Shown here one piece after another: positions 15,346-22,901 of a stretch of DNA of 64,000 nucleotides. The notes below the pieces were generated by a model, which saw only the letters and a list, made by a program, of their open reading frames with translations, made no database searches and was not told the origin of the DNA. The position numbers were made by a program, and so were the translations under genes. The stretch's first letter is position 1; the number at the start of each line of letters is the position of its first letter. Source of the DNA: Spiractinospora alimapuensis (GTDB lineage Bacteria; Actinomycetota; Actinomycetes; Streptosporangiales; Streptosporangiaceae); assembly GCF_018437505.1 (NCBI RefSeq), contig NZ_CP072467.1:4798010-4862009 (forward strand). The letters are read 5' to 3'.

Positions 15346-15834
15346 ATGAGCGTCACCAGCATGGATCGGGACGACGAGAACCTCACCATGACCCTGGTCG
15401 CGGATTTCGCCGCACCAGTGCGCACCGTATGGAAGATGTGGAGCGACCCCCGTCAACTGGAGGAATGGTGGGGCCCACCCACCTACCCCGCCACCGTCGA
15501 GGAACACGAACTCACCCCCGGCGGTATGGTCACCTACTTCATGACCAGCCCCGAAGGCGACGAGTTCCGCGGCTGGTGGCGCGTGGTCGCCGTGGACGCC
15601 CCCAGCTCCCTGGAGTTCGTGGACGGTTTCGCCGGCCCAAGCGGGGAACCGCTGCCCGACATGCCCAGCATGCCCACCAAGGTGACGCTCTCCAAGCACA
15701 ACGGCGGAACCCAGATGGTCATCCACACGACCTTCGCCTCCGCCGAGGACATGGACAAGCTCGTGAAGATGGGCATGGAGGAAGGTCTCACCGAGGCCGT
15801 GGGCCAGATCGACGAGTTGTTGGACGCCTCCTGA
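15346..15834 (+). CDS. SRPBCC/AHSA1-domain protein
   Basis: 162 residues making one START/Bet-v1-like (SRPBCC) domain of the AHSA1 (activator of Hsp90 ATPase homologue) class: N-terminal strand 'LTMTLVADFAAPVRTVWKMW', the 'LEEWWGPPTYPATV' segment, 'GGMVTYFMTSPEGDEFRGWW' core strands, and the long C-terminal helix 'MEEGLTEAVGQIDELLDA'. Members bind hydrophobic ligands; many bacterial ones lie next to ArsR regulators, but none is here. GGGGGAG lies 7 nt before the ATG. A frameshifted copy of this gene with its upstream DNA lies at 3615. Confidence 0.88.
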   Translation: MSVTSMDRDDENLTMTLVADFAAPVRTVWKMWSDPRQLEEWWGPPTYPATVEEHELTPGGMVTYFMTSPEGDEFRGWWRVVAVDAPSSLEFVDGFAGPSGEPLPDMPSMPTKVTLSKHNGGTQMVIHTTFASAEDMDKLVKMGMEEGLTEAVGQIDELLDAS

Positions 15835-15870
15835 GCCACCTGCGTCGAGGAGCCGAGGCGGGGGTGGCCG

Positions 15871-16509
15871 CTAGGAAACCGGCGCAGCGCCCGCCAGCTC
15901 GTCCACACTCCCACTCATGATCTCGGTGAGGTGCGCGGTGATGTGCTCCAGCGGCCAGTCCCACCAGGCGATCGCGAGCAGACGGTCAACGTCATGGTCG
16001 TCGAAGCGCCGCCGAATCAACTCGGCGGGGTTGCCGCCAACGATTCCGTAGTCGGGAACGTCGCTGGTGACCACAGACCTGGCGGCGACGATCGCCCCGT
16101 TCCCGATGCGCACCCCGGGCATCACCATCGCCTCGTAGCCGAGCCAGACATCGTTGCCGATCACGGTATCCCCCCGCACCGGCAGGTCCGTCAGCAGGTC
16201 GAAGCGCTCACCCCACGTCCCGCCCATCATGGGGAAGGGGAAGGTGGACGGGCCATCCATCCGGTGGTTGGCACCGTTCATGATGAAGCGCACGCCGGTG
16301 CCGAAGGCGCAGAACTTCCCGATCACCAGCTTCTCCGGCCCGTAGTGGTAGAGAACGTTCCGGCTCTCGAAGGCGGTGGGGTCATCCGGGTCGTCGTAGT
16401 AGGAGAACTCCCCAGCCTCGATCAGCGGGGACTCCACCAGCGGTTTGAGCAACGCCACCCGCGGCTGCTCGGGCCAGGGATGCAGCACGTTCGGGTCAGG
16501 AAGCGACAC
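15871..16509 (-). CDS. Vat/CatB-like xenobiotic O-acetyltransferase
   Basis: 212 residues of left-handed beta-helix (hexapeptide-repeat) acyltransferase. 'IGKFCAFGTGVRFIMNGANHRMDG' (residues about 63-86) carries the catalytic His of the xenobiotic acyltransferase group, and 'GNDVWLGYEAMVMPGVRIGNGAIV' follows with hexapeptide repeats, then 'GIVGGNPAELIRRRF' as in Vat (virginiamycin acetyltransferase) and CatB (chloramphenicol acetyltransferase). The reaction is acetyl transfer from acetyl-CoA to a hydroxyl of an antibiotic or sugar-like substrate. Whether it gives resistance cannot be told from sequence; many chromosomal homologues do not. Confidence 0.85.
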   Translation of the reverse strand: MSLPDPNVLHPWPEQPRVALLKPLVESPLIEAGEFSYYDDPDDPTAFESRNVLYHYGPEKLVIGKFCAFGTGVRFIMNGANHRMDGPSTFPFPMMGGTWGERFDLLTDLPVRGDTVIGNDVWLGYEAMVMPGVRIGNGAIVAARSVVTSDVPDYGIVGGNPAELIRRRFDDHDVDRLLAIAWWDWPLEHITAHLTEIMSGSVDELAGAAPVS

Positions 16510-16615
16510 GGTGAGTCCTCTCAGACGGTCAGGATGGGGGCGGCCTCCGGGATGCTAGCGGTTGCGTGGCAGGCGATCGAGCGGATTTCCCGGGTCATGT
16601 TGCGCGGGGGGCCGG

Positions 16616-17065
16616 CTATCGGGACTCGTGCTGGGCGAGAACACGGGTGAGCAGGTCGGTCAACGCCTGGCGCTCCTCCCCGGACAGGGGTTCGAGCAGG
16701 GTGTCCTGCATCTGGTCGAGTGCGTCGTCCAACCGCCGAAGCTGTTGGGCACCGCCGCTGGTGAGGATCACCCTGTTGCGTCGCCCGTGCTCGGGGTCGG
16801 GCAGGCGTTCGACGAACCCTCGCTCCACGAGTTCGTTGACCGCCGTGACGACATCACTGCGGTCGATCCGGCCCCGGCGCCCGAGCTCCGCCTGACTCGC
16901 GGGGCCGACCTCCGCCAGCACCGCCAGGATGCGGTAGTGGTACCCGCGCGCGCCGACGGAGTCGAAACTGGCGAACGCGAGCCGGCGGACATGCACGGCC
17001 AGTTGGCTGATCAGCCAATCCGACCTCGCTGCCATGCGGCGGGGGACATCGTCCATGGGCAGCAT
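16616..17065 (-). CDS. MarR-family transcriptional regulator
   Basis: 149 residues of MarR winged helix: 'QAELGRRGRIDRSDVVTAVNELVERGFVERLPDPEHGRRNRVILT' spans recognition helix and wing (residues about 58-102; shown here in part: 'GRRGRIDRSDVVTAVNEL'). The dimer helices at both ends are present. Start is ATG 17065 or 17056. It is divergent from the SnoaL-like gene, and two mirrored MarR-type operators fill the promoter between them, so it probably represses both. Confidence 0.9.
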   Translation of the reverse strand: MLPMDDVPRRMAARSDWLISQLAVHVRRLAFASFDSVGARGYHYRILAVLAEVGPASQAELGRRGRIDRSDVVTAVNELVERGFVERLPDPEHGRRNRVILTSGGAQQLRRLDDALDQMQDTLLEPLSGEERQALTDLLTRVLAQHESR

Positions 17066-17069
17066 CCTA

Positions 17070-17123
17070 TTTGTGTTGGTCTCACCAACACTCGTCCCTT
17101 AATGTTGGTGAGACCAACACAAA
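17070..17123. promoter_or_regulatory. Two mirrored MarR operators in a 21-bp inverted repeat
   Basis: Bases 17070-17090 and 17103-17123 are perfect reverse complements (21 bp) around a 12-nt centre. Each arm is itself palindromic: GTTGGTCTCACCAAC (17075-17089) and GTTGGTGAGACCAAC (17104-17118), the two-fold form bound by MarR dimers. Centres are 29 bp apart, close to three helical turns. They cover the start of marR and the promoter of the SnoaL-like gene. Confidence 0.8.
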
Positions 17124-17141
17124 CCGACTAGTGGAGATGTC

Positions 17142-17546
17142 ATGACCGTCGTTGCCACCACCGACCGCGCTGAGGTCACCGACCTGTTCGCCCGCCTGGC
17201 CAACCTGTTGGACGAGAAGCGTCACCACGACGCCTCCAGCGTCTACCACGACGACATCATGGTGCGCTCCCCACGAGCCGAGCTGAGCGGTATCGCCGAG
17301 GTGACCGCCCACCTGAAGCACAGCGAGGTCGAGGGGGAGCACACCCACCACGTCCACGGCGACGTCCTCGTCCACCTGGACGGCGACCGCGCCGAAGCCA
17401 CGGCGAACCAGCTCGCCTACTTCTACCGAACCGGCGAACCCCCACACCGCACCAGCGGCCTCCGCCTGTCAACCACGGCCGTGCGAACCACCGAAGGATG
17501 GCGATTCACCGAAATGAACATCGCCATCACCTGGATGCGCGAATAA
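17142..17546 (+). CDS. SnoaL-like/NTF2-fold protein
   Basis: 134 residues of NTF2-like alpha+beta cone: N-terminal helices 'EVTDLFARLANLLDEKRHHD', 'YHDDIMVRSPRAELSG' in the position of the SnoaL-type pocket, and the closing strands 'GWRFTEMNIAITWM'. It is either a small enzyme (isomerase, hydrolase or cyclase type) or a binding protein; no catalytic His/Asp pair is certain. It is divergent from marR and shares the mirrored operators, so it is induced when the MarR ligand is present. Confidence 0.8.
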   Translation: MTVVATTDRAEVTDLFARLANLLDEKRHHDASSVYHDDIMVRSPRAELSGIAEVTAHLKHSEVEGEHTHHVHGDVLVHLDGDRAEATANQLAYFYRTGEPPHRTSGLRLSTTAVRTTEGWRFTEMNIAITWMRE

Positions 17547-17707
17547 CGACACCAGGTCCACCCGCCGAGCAGTGCTCCACTGGGTGCCCCTGTGATGGCA
17601 CGATGGTGTGGTCGGTCCGTGGGTTCGGGGTGGTGTCCGTTATGTCGGAATTTCGAGAAGTGAAGAAATTCGCAGCTTGCCAGCGGTAAGTCCGCTGGTC
17701 GCCAAGT
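17547..17707 (+). promoter_or_regulatory. CRISPR leader
   Basis: The stretch before the first repeat becomes AT-richer (17640-17680, with GAAGTGAAGAAATTCGC), as leaders do, and ends with a perfect hairpin CCAGCGG (17680-17686), loop TAAGT, CCGCTGG (17692-17698) 9 nt before repeat 1. The degenerate last repeat at the other end of the array supports the leader being on this side. Actinobacteria lack IHF, so such a hairpin could help place new spacers, but that is conjecture. Confidence 0.6.
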
Positions 17708-18041
17708 GTCCGCTCCCCGCGCGCGGGGATGGCCCCTTCGAGTGCCCGCAGGCGCCGAGACGCGTCCGGTCCGCTCCCCGCGCGCGGGGATGGCCCCACG
17801 CGCGAGTCATCATCCTGGACTTCTTGGTCGTCCGCTCCCCGCGCGCGGGGATGGCCCCCGTCCGCCATCGGCCAGGAGCACCGCGAGCACGTCCGCTCCC
17901 CGCGCGCGGGGATGGCCCCTCCTCGCGGGGGTATTTCTCGGTCATCCACACGTCCGCTCCCCGCGCGCGGGGATGGCCCACCGGCGCGAAAACCGCCCAG
18001 TAACAGTCACCCGTCCGCTCCCCGCACGCGGGGGTTGTTCT
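17708..18041 (+). CRISPR. Type I-E CRISPR array, six repeats and five 32-nt spacers
   Basis: A 29-nt repeat (starting GTCCGCTCCCC, with a CCCCGC/GCGGGG stem, ending GGGGATGGCCCC) occurs at 17708, 17769, 17830, 17891, 17952 and 18013, exactly 61 nt apart, so every spacer is 32 nt. Repeats 1-4 are identical, repeat 5 differs in its last base, and repeat 6 diverges after base 13 (CGCACGCGGGGGTTG...), as expected for the end far from the leader. Stem and 8-nt ATGGCCCC tail match Cas6e-processed type I-E repeats with transcription on the plus strand. Cas genes lie 24 kb away at 42233-51952. Spacers show no match that I can see inside the window. Confidence 0.97.
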
Positions 18042-18154
18042 CTGCCGGGGCGCGTCCGATGGCACCGCCGCCTGGGGCGTGAGCGGTGACCGTCGCCGGG
18101 CACGGGTGCGGTCGCTCCTAGGATCGGGGGGCTGGTGTCGATCTGTGGGGAACG

Positions 18155-19051
18155 GTGACGAATGTGGTGACGCGGGGAGTCTCGTGGGACGCGTTGCGGG
18201 TGTTCGTCGCTGTTTACCGGGTGGGGTCGATCACTGGGGCGGCCGACGAGTTGGGGATGGCGCAGGCTTCGGTGTCGGGGCAGGTCGCCGGGTTGGAGCG
18301 GCGCTTGGGGTATCCGCTCTTCGAGCGTTCCCACGCCGGGGTGACCGCGACGAACCGGGGGCGTGAGCTCGCCGCCGGCCTGGCCGAGCCCATCGATCGG
18401 CTCCATGCCGCCACGGCCGCCAGTCTCGGCACCGGCGACGCCCGGGTGCGCACCCTGTTTCTCGGTGGTCCGGCGGAGTTCCTGTCCGAGGTCGTTCTTC
18501 CTGGATTGGCCGATCGGCTACCGACCGACGTCCGGTTGAACGTGACCTTCGGGATGGCGGACGAACTCCTCGCCGGGCTCAGCTCGGGTGCGCTGGACGC
18601 GGTCGTCAGCTCCGTCCGGCCGCACCAGGCCGGCGTTTCCTTCGCGCCGATCTGTGACGAGGAGTTCGTGCTGGTCGGGCATCCCCGGTGGCGTGGGCAC
18701 GATATCGACACGATCCCCGTTCTCACCTACGGCACGGAGTTCCCGATCATCCGCCGCTACTGGCGTGGTGTCTTCGGGCGGCCACCGACCGGCCTCCGCG
18801 TCGCCACTGTCGCGCCCGACCTGCGCGCCCTCCTGCGGCTGGCCGTGGCGGGACACGGGATGACCGTGCTGCCCAACTACCTGACCGGCGCCCACCTCCA
18901 CACCGGCGAACTCGTCAGTCTGCACCAGCCACACGTCGCCCCCCTGAACACCCTGTACGTCGCCACCCGGCGCTCGGACACCGCGCGGTCCCCGGAAACC
19001 GACGCGCTACGTACCGCTGTCGCCGAGGTCGCCCGGCGCCGGGCCGACTGA
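18155..19051 (+). CDS. LysR-family transcriptional regulator
   Basis: 298 residues from GTG 18155. The N-terminal winged helix is clear: 'LRVFVAVYRVGSITGAADEL' and 'AQASVSGQVAGLERRLGYPLF' (residues about 12-55). The rest is the two-lobe effector domain. It lies just after the CRISPR array on the same strand and 122 nt upstream of the DJ-1-like gene, also on the same strand, whereas LysR genes are usually divergent from their target. The target may be that next gene; no T-N11-A site was identified with confidence. Confidence 0.9.
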   Translation: MTNVVTRGVSWDALRVFVAVYRVGSITGAADELGMAQASVSGQVAGLERRLGYPLFERSHAGVTATNRGRELAAGLAEPIDRLHAATAASLGTGDARVRTLFLGGPAEFLSEVVLPGLADRLPTDVRLNVTFGMADELLAGLSSGALDAVVSSVRPHQAGVSFAPICDEEFVLVGHPRWRGHDIDTIPVLTYGTEFPIIRRYWRGVFGRPPTGLRVATVAPDLRALLRLAVAGHGMTVLPNYLTGAHLHTGELVSLHQPHVAPLNTLYVATRRSDTARSPETDALRTAVAEVARRRAD

Positions 19052-19173
19052 CCGGTTGAAATCGGCTGGGGCGATCACCATTCCGATGGCGGGCATCGGT
19101 GGCGTGATTCCCCGGGGTGCGCATCTCCCTTCTAGCGTGACCACCGGCCACGCCGTCACACAAGGAGGCACCC

Positions 19174-19851
19174 ATGACCGAGAACAAGCGCGTCCTGCTC
19201 GTCCTCACCAGCCACGACGACCTGGGTGGGCTACGGTCGACCGGGTTTTACGTCGGTGAGGCCGCCGATCCGTGGCAGGTCTTCATCAAGGCCGGACACG
19301 CCGTCGACCTCGCCTCCATCGCCGGCGGCGCGCCGCCCGCCGACGGCCTGGACGAGCGGAATCCCGTCCAGGCCGCGTTCCTCGCCGACCCGCACATCGC
19401 CGCCCAGCTCGCCGACACCCCCAAGCTCGCCGCCGTCGACCCGAGCGTCTACGACGCGGTGTACTTCGTCGGCGGGCACGGAACCATGTGGGACTTCCCG
19501 ACTGAGGCCGCGGTGAACACCGTGGGACGCGCGATCTATGAGAACGGGGGCGTGGTGGCCGCCGTCTGCCACGGGCCGGCCGCGCTGGTCAACATCACGC
19601 TCTCCGACGGCACACCCCTGGTCCGGGGCAAGCGTCTCGCGAGTTTCACCAACGACGAGGAGGCGGCGGTCGGGTTGACCGATACGGTTCCGTTCCTGCT
19701 GGCCGACGCGTTGGCGGAGCGGGGAGCGGTTCCCGTGCCCGCGCCAAACTTCACCGAGAACGTCGTCACCGACGGTCGACTGGTCACCGGTCAGAACCCG
19801 CAGTCGGCCGCAGGTGTCGCCACGGCGACGTTGGCCGCCCTGGGATCCTGA
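19174..19851 (+). CDS. DJ-1/PfpI (class I glutamine amidotransferase-like) protein
   Basis: 225 residues. 'VYFVGGHGTMWDFP' and the nucleophile elbow 'AAVCHGPAALVNI' with Cys near residue 128 match the Hsp31/glyoxalase III branch of the DJ-1/PfpI superfamily, whose members detoxify methylglyoxal or act as chaperones. N-terminal 'RVLLVLTSHDDLGGLRSTGFYVGEAADPW' carries the Glu that pairs with the Cys (seen as 'GFYVGEAADPW'). AAGGAGG lies 7 nt before the ATG. Likely controlled by the LysR gene upstream. Length agrees with the family. Confidence 0.88.
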   Translation: MTENKRVLLVLTSHDDLGGLRSTGFYVGEAADPWQVFIKAGHAVDLASIAGGAPPADGLDERNPVQAAFLADPHIAAQLADTPKLAAVDPSVYDAVYFVGGHGTMWDFPTEAAVNTVGRAIYENGGVVAAVCHGPAALVNITLSDGTPLVRGKRLASFTNDEEAAVGLTDTVPFLLADALAERGAVPVPAPNFTENVVTDGRLVTGQNPQSAAGVATATLAALGS

Positions 19852-19872
19852 CGCGGCTCGGGACCATGAGGT

Positions 19873-19909
19873 CGGGTTCCCCGCCACCCCCGGAGGGATG
19901 GGGAACCCG
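19873..19909. terminator. Bidirectional hairpin terminator
   Basis: CGGGTTCCCC (19873-19882) and GGGGAACCCG (19900-19909) pair perfectly. They separate the convergent DJ-1-like gene (ends 19851) and the small membrane protein gene (ends 19918). Confidence 0.6.
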
Positions 19910-19917
19910 CCGGGCCC

Positions 19918-20325
19918 TCACGCCGACAGGCTCGCCTCCCGCCCGGGCTCGGTACGCCGCGTCCGGATGCTGTCCGCGATCAACAAGCCCGCCGGGACGA
20001 AGCCGAACATGAACCCGCTGGGCCCCACGAACCACAGCCCCACCGCGCACCAGCCGGCGAGGACCCAGCCCATGTAGGCCGGCAGCGTCTCGCCTCGCTT
20101 TCCCAACCGGGACACCAACAACCCGAGCAGGATCAGCACTGGAACGAAACTCCCCGGCAGTGCCCAGAAGACGATGTGCGCCTCGTCGGGCAGTTCCACA
20201 CCACGCCAGGCGCTCCCCGACAACCAGTCCGTCCAGTACGGGTGGGGCAGGAACACCAGGGTGTGCAGCACCCCGATCGCCACCATCGTCCGCCCGGCCC
20301 ACACGGTCAACCTGTTGCTCGTCAT
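19918..20325 (-). CDS. Four-helix membrane protein (DUF6463-like)
   Basis: 135 residues with four hydrophobic helices. 'RTMVAIGVLHTLVFL' near the N-terminus and 'LPAYMGWVLAGWCAVGLWFVG' resemble the DUF6463 family of small actinobacterial membrane proteins of unknown role. ATG 20325 is chosen because the frame upstream is Arg/Pro-rich shadow coding opposite the next gene. Divergent from the DUF998-like gene with 115 nt between the starts. Confidence 0.75.
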   Translation of the reverse strand: MTSNRLTVWAGRTMVAIGVLHTLVFLPHPYWTDWLSGSAWRGVELPDEAHIVFWALPGSFVPVLILLGLLVSRLGKRGETLPAYMGWVLAGWCAVGLWFVGPSGFMFGFVPAGLLIADSIRTRRTEPGREASLSA

Positions 20326-20440
20326 AAGGCCATCGTCTACGCACGGCCCGCCGCCGCGGATCCCTCGCAGGAGCGGGAGACCTCCCCCGCGCGGGGGAGC
20401 GTGGTGAAACCGCCCGTCTGGCGGCCAATAGGATTCCCGG

Positions 20441-21160
20441 GTGTCGATCTTGGACTTCGCGCTCATGGCCGTCGTGCTGGCCGGTCTCCTCGTCTTGGGC
20501 TGGTGGGCCGGAGCCCGCCGTGAGCTGGGGCTGAAGCTCGGCGCGACGCTCTGGGCGGCCATCCCCCTCTACCATGCCCTGGAGTTCGCCGTCCTGCGCG
20601 CGACGGGCGGCTCCCACGACCCCCTACGGCAGCCGATCAGCGACCTCGCGGTCACCATCTGTGGACCGGAAACCTACCCGCTGTCCACCGACTACATCTG
20701 CTCCCCGTGGCACATGCAGATGAACTGGGGGTTCGTCGTCCTGGGGGGCCTGCTCGCCGCCGGCGCCCTCAGCCTGCGCCGCGTGTGGCCACGGCGGCGC
20801 TCCGCCACCGTGACTACCGTGGCGTTGGTCGTGTTCGGACTCTCCTGGGCCGCCTCCGGCCTGTTCCCCGCGGACGTCGCCTTCACGACGCACACACTGC
20901 TGTCCCTGCCGGGAATGTTCGCCCCGACCGTCGCCCTGCTCGCCCTGTGGGTCGCCCTTCGGGGAAAGCGCCGTGGAATGGCGACGTGGTCACTCACCGC
21001 CGGCATCACCGCCGTGGTGACTCTGGTGCTGATGACCACCGCCATCCTGTGGGGCATCCCGCCCGGCGGGCTCGCCCAGCGTCTGCTCTACGCCGTCCCC
21101 CACGTCGCCCTCACCGGTATCGGCCTTGGCCTCCTGCTACGAGGCGGTCGGCACGCCTAG
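20441..21160 (+). CDS. DUF998-like integral membrane protein
   Basis: 239 residues with about seven membrane helices. The run 'QPISDLAVTICGPET' followed by a helix and 'FGLSWAASGLFPADVAF' matches the DUF998 pattern ('...SDLG... / G.FP.D'), a family of unknown function related in fold to Frag1/TMEM proteins. Starts at GTG 20441. No partner gene suggests a role; it is divergent from another small membrane protein. Confidence 0.75.
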   Translation: MSILDFALMAVVLAGLLVLGWWAGARRELGLKLGATLWAAIPLYHALEFAVLRATGGSHDPLRQPISDLAVTICGPETYPLSTDYICSPWHMQMNWGFVVLGGLLAAGALSLRRVWPRRRSATVTTVALVVFGLSWAASGLFPADVAFTTHTLLSLPGMFAPTVALLALWVALRGKRRGMATWSLTAGITAVVTLVLMTTAILWGIPPGGLAQRLLYAVPHVALTGIGLGLLLRGGRHA

Positions 21161-21227
21161 ACCCACGCGCGGCCGCACCCGCACCGTGGGCCTCGATTGG
21201 CGGGAACGAGGCGGGATCGGTGACCCA

Positions 21228-22730
21228 TCACCCGTCCACTGAGGCGCTGACACCGAACCCGTGGCACAGGTCGGGCCGCGCCGCGAGGAGTGCGGCGCGG
21301 AGTTGGGCTCCGGGCAGGGTGTGGGGGCCCGGGGCGCCACTGCGCACCGCGTCCCACTGGCCGGCGCTTCGGCGCTCGGCCGCCGGGACGTGGGGGAAGC
21401 GCAGCCGCAGGGCGGGGAAGGTGGCCAAGGTACCGAGGTAGGCGGAGGTTGGCCGGCTCTGGGCGGTGACTTCGAGGGAAAGCCCGGTCCCTGGTCGTTG
21501 GAAGCCGCCGTCGTTCACCCGGAGGTAGACGTCGGTGGCGGTCTTCTTCTGTGCGCGCCGCAGCCCGTGTTCGTCCATCGCCGCGGAGCCGCGCGCGACG
21601 ATGGCCTGGACGTCGTCCCACGGGATCCGACGACGGTCAAGGCCCTGGAGCAGGCCTCGCTTCTCCACCAACTCCAGCCCCTCGGCGTCGAGCCGGATGC
21701 CACACCGCGCGAGGGACACGGGCAGGGCGATGACGGATGTGATCGCACCGATGAGTCCGAGGAGGAAAATGGCCACGAGCACCAGGCCGAGCAATCCCAA
21801 CAGGACGCCACCCTCGGTCTCGTTGAGCCTCACGACGCCGAGGAAGGTCACCGCCGCCAACGCTGGCAGACCCACCAGGGCACCGACGGTGTGCATCAGT
21901 GGCGGGCGAAAGTCCAACCACAGGTCGGTGGGCAGGGCGTATCCGCCGTCGGGGCGTGGAGTCGGGAGCGGAGCCACGTTCTCCCCGCTCGCCTCCCGCG
22001 GTGCGTGACCGTCAGCCGTCTCTTCGGCCGCGAGCGCCTCGGTCATGGGCGGGGTCGGCGCGAACCACTGGTCCACCGCGACACCCTGGTAGAAGAGGTC
22101 CGGCCGGATCTCACCCAGCACCGGGGCGACGGCCTGGACGGACGCGGCGAGCTCCTCACCCGCACGCCCCCCGACGCGGACCCGTTGAGCGGGGGGCTCA
22201 ACTCCGTCCACAGGCGGCTCGGTGACCGTCTTCGCGGTGGCGAAGAAGGGGAGGCCCCCGACGTCCCGGTAGAGGTAGAAGTCCAGGACCTCACGAGCCA
22301 CGCGCTGTGTGGATCTGCCTCTCGCCTCCCGCACGACGGTGTGCTGCGCGCTGATCACCTGGATGTTGTCCCACTCCAACAGCGTGCGGGTTCCCCGGTA
22401 CCACCACTTGGCTTCGGAGCAGAGCTCCACTCCGTCGGGCCCAACCCGTACCTCCTGCACGGTGTTCCGGCGCGGCGACCCCGCCACCATGGAGACGATG
22501 GCGCAGATCAGTACGATCCAGCTCACGGTGGCGACGATCGTGGTCGGACGGGTTTCGTCCCTGAACAGGGCCTCACCAAGACTCAGCCCGTAGCGTCCCA
22601 TCGACCACGTGACCGAGTTGTACAGGAACACCCCGAACAGCACCGCCACGAACCCGGAACCGACCAGAACGTTCCCGAGTGCACGGCGCCTGACGTGTCT
22701 CGCGGCGATCCGCACAGTCTCTGATCTCAT
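21228..22730 (-). CDS. Membrane protein with two internal PH-like modules, copy 1
   Basis: 500 residues from ATG 22730. The protein is built of two similar halves. Each half has two membrane helices (about 18-40 and 65-88; about 295-320 and 325-350), then a PH-like beta domain with the pattern 'GPDGVEL...LLEWDNIQVISAQ' (first half) and 'DAEGLEL...RIPWDDVQAIVAR' (second half), and a closing segment ending 'RPDLFYQG' or 'RPDLCHGF'. Bacterial PH-like domains bind membranes or protein partners; no enzyme motif is present. A 500-residue paralogue follows upstream on the same strand. Function unknown. Confidence 0.75.
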   Translation of the reverse strand: MRSETVRIAARHVRRRALGNVLVGSGFVAVLFGVFLYNSVTWSMGRYGLSLGEALFRDETRPTTIVATVSWIVLICAIVSMVAGSPRRNTVQEVRVGPDGVELCSEAKWWYRGTRTLLEWDNIQVISAQHTVVREARGRSTQRVAREVLDFYLYRDVGGLPFFATAKTVTEPPVDGVEPPAQRVRVGGRAGEELAASVQAVAPVLGEIRPDLFYQGVAVDQWFAPTPPMTEALAAEETADGHAPREASGENVAPLPTPRPDGGYALPTDLWLDFRPPLMHTVGALVGLPALAAVTFLGVVRLNETEGGVLLGLLGLVLVAIFLLGLIGAITSVIALPVSLARCGIRLDAEGLELVEKRGLLQGLDRRRIPWDDVQAIVARGSAAMDEHGLRRAQKKTATDVYLRVNDGGFQRPGTGLSLEVTAQSRPTSAYLGTLATFPALRLRFPHVPAAERRSAGQWDAVRSGAPGPHTLPGAQLRAALLAARPDLCHGFGVSASVDG

Positions 22731-22901
22731 GCCCCTGCCCCGCCCATCCCGCCGTCCATGACATCCAACCCGACCATCGGCCACAACGACCGGTCCGCCA
22801 CCCTCGCGGAACGCCGGCCCGCCCCGCAACGGTACGGTTCCGCCCCGTTCTCCCGTCGCGTGGCATCGAGGAAGTGAGCCCGTGCCGTCGCTCGGATCCC
22901 G
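22731..22901. other. Spacer between the tandem paralogues
   Basis: 171 nt with no supported gene. It separates the stop of the upstream copy from the start of copy 1 and contains no strong terminator, so the two may be co-transcribed. Confidence 0.4.

Noticed and set aside
17608-18406. Several ORFs of 117-154 codons reading through 17.6-18.4 kb on both strands, with repeated 'SPRAGM' and 'PRARGA' peptides
   Set aside because: They are translations of the CRISPR repeats and spacers; the 61-nt period is not a multiple of 3, so the peptide repeats shift frame.
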